Position numbers and translations under genes: made by a program. DNA of 64,000 bases from Fusibacter sp. A1 (lineage in GTDB: Bacteria; Bacillota; Clostridia; Peptostreptococcales; Acidaminobacteraceae): positions 1-64,000 of the forward strand of contig NZ_QQWI01000014.1 of the NCBI RefSeq assembly GCF_004125825.1, in the 5' to 3' direction. The notes below the pieces were generated by a model that was not told where the DNA came from, ran no database searches, and was given only the letters and a program-made list of their open reading frames with translations. Positions 61,641-64,000 of the stretch are shown in pieces. Every line of letters starts with the position of its first letter. Position 1 is the first letter of the stretch.

Positions 61641-61739
61641 TATTGCAGGTGTTGTCTGCAATACGCCCCGCCGGCCAATAAGCTTGTCTTTTAGGTTATG
61701 TAGAGGTGCTGAAGTTCTCGGTAAAACACTGAGAACTTC
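61641..61739 (+). ncRNA. Intergenic hairpin element type 2, copy B
   Basis: A hairpin TATTGCAG/CTGCAATA (61641-61663) precedes CCGGCC, an inner stem ATAA/TTAT (61678, 61696) around GCTTGTCTTTTAGG, then GTAGAGG. The outer CCTC/GAGG pairing is weaker here. A further perfect hairpin GAAGTTCTC/GAGAACTTC (61711-61739) follows before tRNA-Trp. Confidence 0.42.
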
Positions 61740-61758
61740 ATACAACAAATTTGGATAC

Positions 61759-61834
61759 AGGGGCGTAGCTCAGTTGGTAGAGCAGTGGTCTCCAAAACCA
61801 CGTGCCGAGGGTTCAAGTCCTTTCGCCCCTGCCA
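61759..61834 (+). tRNA. tRNA-Trp (CCA)
   Basis: Acceptor AGGGGCG/CGCCCCT, discriminator G, anticodon CCA in loop CTCCAAA closed by GTGGT/ACCAC, encoded CCA. Confidence 0.94.
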
Positions 61835-61879
61835 TTTTCTTTTACTGATCTTAGACAGTGAAAAGCATTGAAATCACAT

Positions 61880-61956
61880 CGGAGTGTAGCGCAGCTTGGT
61901 AGCGCACCTGGTTTGGGACCAGGGGGTCGAAGGTTCGAATCCTTTCACTCCGACCA
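61880..61956 (+). tRNA. tRNA-Pro (TGG)
   Basis: Acceptor CGGAGTG/CACTCCG, anticodon TGG in loop TTTGGGA closed by CCTGG/CCAGG, encoded CCA. Confidence 0.94.
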
Positions 61957-61959
61957 TTT

Positions 61960-62030
61960 CTTTCACACATATCCTGTGCGAAAGGCCCCCACCGGCAAGT
62001 GAGCTTGTATTTCAGCTCACGAAGAGGTGG
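61960..62030 (+). ncRNA. Intergenic hairpin element type 2, copy C
   Basis: A hairpin CTTTC.CACA/TGTG.GAAAG (61960-61984) is followed by CCACC (61989) pairing with GGTGG (62026), an inner stem GTGAGC/GCTCAC (61999, 62015) around TTGTATTTCA, and GAAGAGG. It is the best-paired copy of the family. It lies between tRNA-Pro and tRNA-Ile. Confidence 0.5.
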
Positions 62031-62054
62031 AAAATTCATGCACCAAACCTATGT

Positions 62055-62131
<77 letters not shown>

Positions 62132-62172
62132 CATATTTTACAGAATGTATTCTGTAAAACAATTTTAGTTTT

Positions 62173-62249
62173 GGACCATTAGCTCAGTTGGTTAGAGCAT
62201 CCGGCTCATAACCGGCAGGTCTGGGGTTCGAGTCCCTGATGGTCCACCA
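62173..62249 (+). tRNA. tRNA with CAT anticodon, probably tRNA-Ile2
   Basis: Acceptor GGACCAT/ATGGTCC, anticodon CAT in loop CTCATAA. The cluster already has an initiator and an elongator Met tRNA, so this third CAT tRNA is most likely the AUA-reading isoleucine tRNA whose C34 is changed to lysidine by TilS. A second Met tRNA cannot be excluded. Confidence 0.8.
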
Positions 62250-62290
62250 TCTGCACTTTATCAATGTAGTTGGTATAAGCTAAAATATAA

Positions 62291-62367
62291 GTGCCAATAG
62301 CTCAGCTGGATAGAGCAACGGCCTTCTAAGCCGTAGGTCCGGGGTTCGAATCCCTGTTGGCACGCCA
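62291..62367 (+). tRNA. tRNA-Arg (TCT)
   Basis: Acceptor GTGCCAA/TTGGCAC, discriminator G, anticodon TCT in loop CTTCTAA closed by ACGGC/GCCGT, encoded CCA. Confidence 0.94.
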
Positions 62368-62387
62368 TTTTCTTTACAGTCCTATTT

Positions 62388-62462
62388 TGGGGATTCGCCA
62401 AGCGGTAAGGCACCGCCCTTTGACGGCGGCATTCATAGGTTCAAATCCTATATCCCCAGCCA
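62388..62462 (+). tRNA. tRNA-Gln (TTG)
   Basis: Acceptor TGGGGAT/ATCCCCA, discriminator G, anticodon TTG in loop CTTTGAC closed by CCGCC/GGCGG, encoded CCA. Confidence 0.93.
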
Positions 62463-62467
62463 TTTAG

Positions 62468-62548
62468 TTTTTTATTGCAGACGATAGGTTAAACGAAGTT
62501 TATACCGAAAGTCGAGGCAATAAGCAAACGGTCGTTGCACAGCAACGA
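62468..62548 (+). ncRNA. Intergenic hairpin element type 1, copy III
   Basis: An outer stem TTATTGC/GCAATAA (to 62523) encloses an inner stem GGTTAAAC-GAA-GTTTATACC with one bulge and GAAAGTCGAGG. The 3' hairpin is TCGTTGC-ACA-GCAACGA. Compared with copy II, several pairs change on both sides. It lies between tRNA-Gln and tRNA-Phe; a further hairpin GTTCGC-TCT-GCGAAC follows near 62594. Confidence 0.5.
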
Positions 62549-62612
62549 AAATACATTAATCTTTTTCGAGCAAAGTGAGAGATTAAAATTTAGTTCGCTC
62601 TGCGAACAACAT

Positions 62613-62688
62613 GCCCAGATAGCTCAGTTGGTAGAGCAGTGGATTGAAGCTCCACGTGTCGGCGGTTCGACTCCGTCTCTGGGCACCA
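62613..62688 (+). tRNA. tRNA-Phe (GAA)
   Basis: Acceptor GCCCAGA/TCTGGGC, anticodon GAA in loop TTGAAGC closed by GTGGA/TCCAC, encoded CCA. Last tRNA of the cluster; its 3' end (from 62668) is the start of a 187-bp tandem repeat. Confidence 0.94.
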
Positions 62689-63228
62689 TGAGGACACATC
62701 ACTTTAGTGGTGTGTTTTTACTTTTTTGATATATTGAACTTAGTCGAACCAGCCGGAAGTTTGCTTGCGCAAGATAAGAGATGTAAGCCGCTAAACGTTG
62801 TTTACACTACAAAACAACAGGCGCTGGGCGCTACGAACAAAATACGTTCGTAGGCGACTCCGTCTCTGGGCACCATGAGGACACATCACTTTAGTGGTGT
62901 GTTTTTACTTTTTTGATATATTGAACTTAGTCGAACCAGCCGGAAGTTTGCTTGCGCATGATAAGAGATGTAAGCCGCTAAACGTTGTTTACACTACAAA
63001 ACAACAGGCGCTGGGCGCTACGAACAAAATACGTTCGTAGGCGACTCCGTCTCTGGGCACCATGAGGACACATCACTTTAGTGGTGTGTTTTTACTTTTT
63101 TGATATATTGAACTTAGTCGAACCAGCCGGAAGCTTGCTTGCGCAAGATAAGAGATGTAAGCCGCTAAACGTTGTTTAAACTACAAAACAACAGGCGCTC
63201 GGCGCTACGAGCAAAGTGCGTTCGTAGG
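62668..63228 (+). repeat. Three tandem 187-bp units, each starting with the tRNA-Phe 3' end
   Basis: Units begin at 62668, 62855 and 63042, an exact 187-bp period. Each opens with the 21-nt tRNA-Phe 3' end (CGACTCCG...CACCA), then a terminator-like hairpin, then about 120 bp with stems CTTGCGCAAG and CTACGAAC/GTTCGTAG. Units 1 and 2 are almost identical; unit 3 has more changes. The 21-nt core matches the kind of tRNA 3' end used as an integration site. There is no gene in 62689-63549. Confidence 0.92.
62694..62719 (+). terminator. Terminator of the tRNA cluster
   Basis: ACACATCAC and GTGGTGTGT (9 bp, one G-T pair, loop TTTA) followed by TTTTT, 6 bp after tRNA-Phe. It is repeated in units 2 and 3 of the 187-bp repeat. 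Confidence 0.85.
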
Positions 63229-63256
63229 GGAAAGTTAGCGAGGTTAGTAAAATAGG

Positions 63257-63528
63257 CGAAATCGATTTCGGTTTTTTAGGATATTGCATGCAAGCGTTTG
63301 CAACAGGTGTGTCGGTTGTTGGTTTTTTAGGTGTTAAATTACTGTAAAAACCTCTTGACGACTAAAAGGAAAACGTAGTGCTATAATTTGAATGTCGAAA
63401 GCGGTTTCGAAACTGCTTGTCGTATTAGTAATCGTAATGCCAATTTTTTTTGGCATTTAACGAAATCGATTTCGAAACATGCCGATCGTGCCATATCGAG
63501 TATAATTGGGTTTGCGAAAATGGTTTCG
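63257..63528. promoter_or_regulatory. Four LacI-type operators and two -10 boxes
   Basis: Palindromes CGAAATCGATTTCG occur at 63257-63270 and 63461-63474. Related sites are TCGAAA-GCGG-TTTCGA at 63395-63410 and CGAAA-ATGG-TTTCG at 63515-63528. TATAAT boxes at 63382-63387 and 63501-63506 each lie 7-8 bp before an operator, a typical repression geometry. A further hairpin AATGCCA/TGGCATT with a T-rich loop is at 63436-63457. The downstream LacI-family gene is the likely regulator. Confidence 0.7.
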
Positions 63529-63549
63529 AAAACTTGAAAGGCGGTCCTC

Positions 63550-64000
63550 ATGATTACAATATACGACATTGCAAAAGCATGTGATTGCTCGAGTGCGACT
63601 GTATCGAAAGCGCTTAATAATTATCCTGACATCAACATAAATACGAAGGAACGGATTTTGGAGAAGGCGCGAGAAATGGGGTTTACTCCAAATTCTCATG
63701 CTCGGGCACTCAGCACTAAGAAAACTTGGAATATAGGGGTTCTTTTTGAAGATGAAAGCCATAGCGGCTTAACGCACTACTACTTCTCAAATATCCTGCA
63801 AGCGGTGAAGGAGCAAGCTGAAGAAAAAGGCTATGATATCACCTTCATATCCAAGAATTTAGGTGATGTGGAAATGTCCTACTTAAAACATTGTAGGAGA
63901 AGGAAAACAGATGGCGTTGTCATTACTTGCATTCAATTTGACAACAAGCAAGTTCAGGAGCTGATGGTCAGTGAAATTCCAGTGGTACTTATTGATCATA
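63550..64000 (+). CDS. LacI/GalR-family regulator, cut by window end
   Basis: This is an open frame of 150 codons running off the window. The N-terminal HTH is textbook LacI: MITIYDIAKACDCSSATVSKALNNY (about residues 1-25) with the hinge-helix region NSHARALSTKKT. The periplasmic-binding-like core begins at WNIGVLFEDE and continues with ITFISKN and DGVVITCIQFDN to VVLIDH. Ligand and targets are unknown; the operators upstream imply autoregulation. Start ATG at 63550 has a poor ribosome site (GGCGGTCC). Confidence 0.9.
   Translation, partial: MITIYDIAKACDCSSATVSKALNNYPDININTKERILEKAREMGFTPNSHARALSTKKTWNIGVLFEDESHSGLTHYYFSNILQAVKEQAEEKGYDITFISKNLGDVEMSYLKHCRRRKTDGVVITCIQFDNKQVQELMVSEIPVVLIDH

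Noticed and set aside
62668-63228. A CRISPR array
   Set aside because: The 187-bp units repeat as wholes with no short repeat/variable spacer alternation, and no cas gene is nearby.
63436-63457. Rho-independent terminator before the LacI gene
   Set aside because: The T run is in the loop, not after the stem; more likely part of the regulatory region.

Overview
The window looks like the chromosome of a low-GC, Gram-positive anaerobe of the class Clostridia. Evidence is a Firmicutes-type division cluster, AGGAGG-like ribosome sites before most genes, a GlcT-type antiterminator, indolepyruvate:ferredoxin oxidoreductase, PTS-centred sugar uptake and TTAACA-type Pho boxes. The Fusibacter/Acidaminobacter neighbourhood is a plausible but unproven placement.

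Region 1 (1-10.4 kb) is accessory DNA. The central finding is an 8,010-bp integrated element (about 2106-10115). Its ends are hybrid attL and attR sites. Joining the two inner halves rebuilds a symmetric 52-bp attP for the large serine recombinase encoded at its right end. It carries an 822-aa flagellin whose variable region is replaced by a beta-propeller-like domain, under a sigma-28-type promoter. It also carries a RadC-like protein, a HIRAN-domain protein, a gene II/X-like replication protein, a Cro/CI-type repressor with a palindromic operator, and the recombinase preceded by an overlapping small ORF. A third att-like site at 206-257 suggests that the 1.9 kb to its left (TetR regulator plus two membrane proteins) is an older insertion at the same target.

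Region 2 (10.4-20.8 kb) holds ychF, iorAB, a zinc-ribbon protein, lgt, the antiterminator gene glcT and a NagE-like PTS IICB gene, each of the last two preceded by a RAT/terminator, then crr-ptsH-ptsI. Region 3 (20.9-34.8 kb) is the division and cell wall cluster, from mraZ (with 10-bp-phased MraZ boxes) to ftsZ; murE and ftsA are not in it. Region 4 (34.9-43.1 kb) has an HD-GYP protein, an NhaC antiporter, lipoate ligase and a complete pyruvate dehydrogenase operon behind a Fur-like box.

Region 5 (43.1-52.5 kb) has a GGDEF protein and the phosphate regulon phoP-pstSCAB-phoU-phoR with 11-bp-phased Pho boxes. Region 6 (52.6-59.9 kb) has an ACT protein, a divergent topoisomerase IV pair behind a LexA-like box, a DEAD-box helicase and a small membrane protein. 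Region 7 (60.0-62.7 kb) is a 19-gene tRNA cluster containing two families of repeated intergenic hairpin elements whose stems covary between copies. It ends in a threefold 187-bp tandem repeat, each unit starting with the last 21 nt of tRNA-Phe. A LacI-family gene, cut by the window end, follows with four palindromic operators.

All calls come from reading the sequence; no database search or folding program was run.
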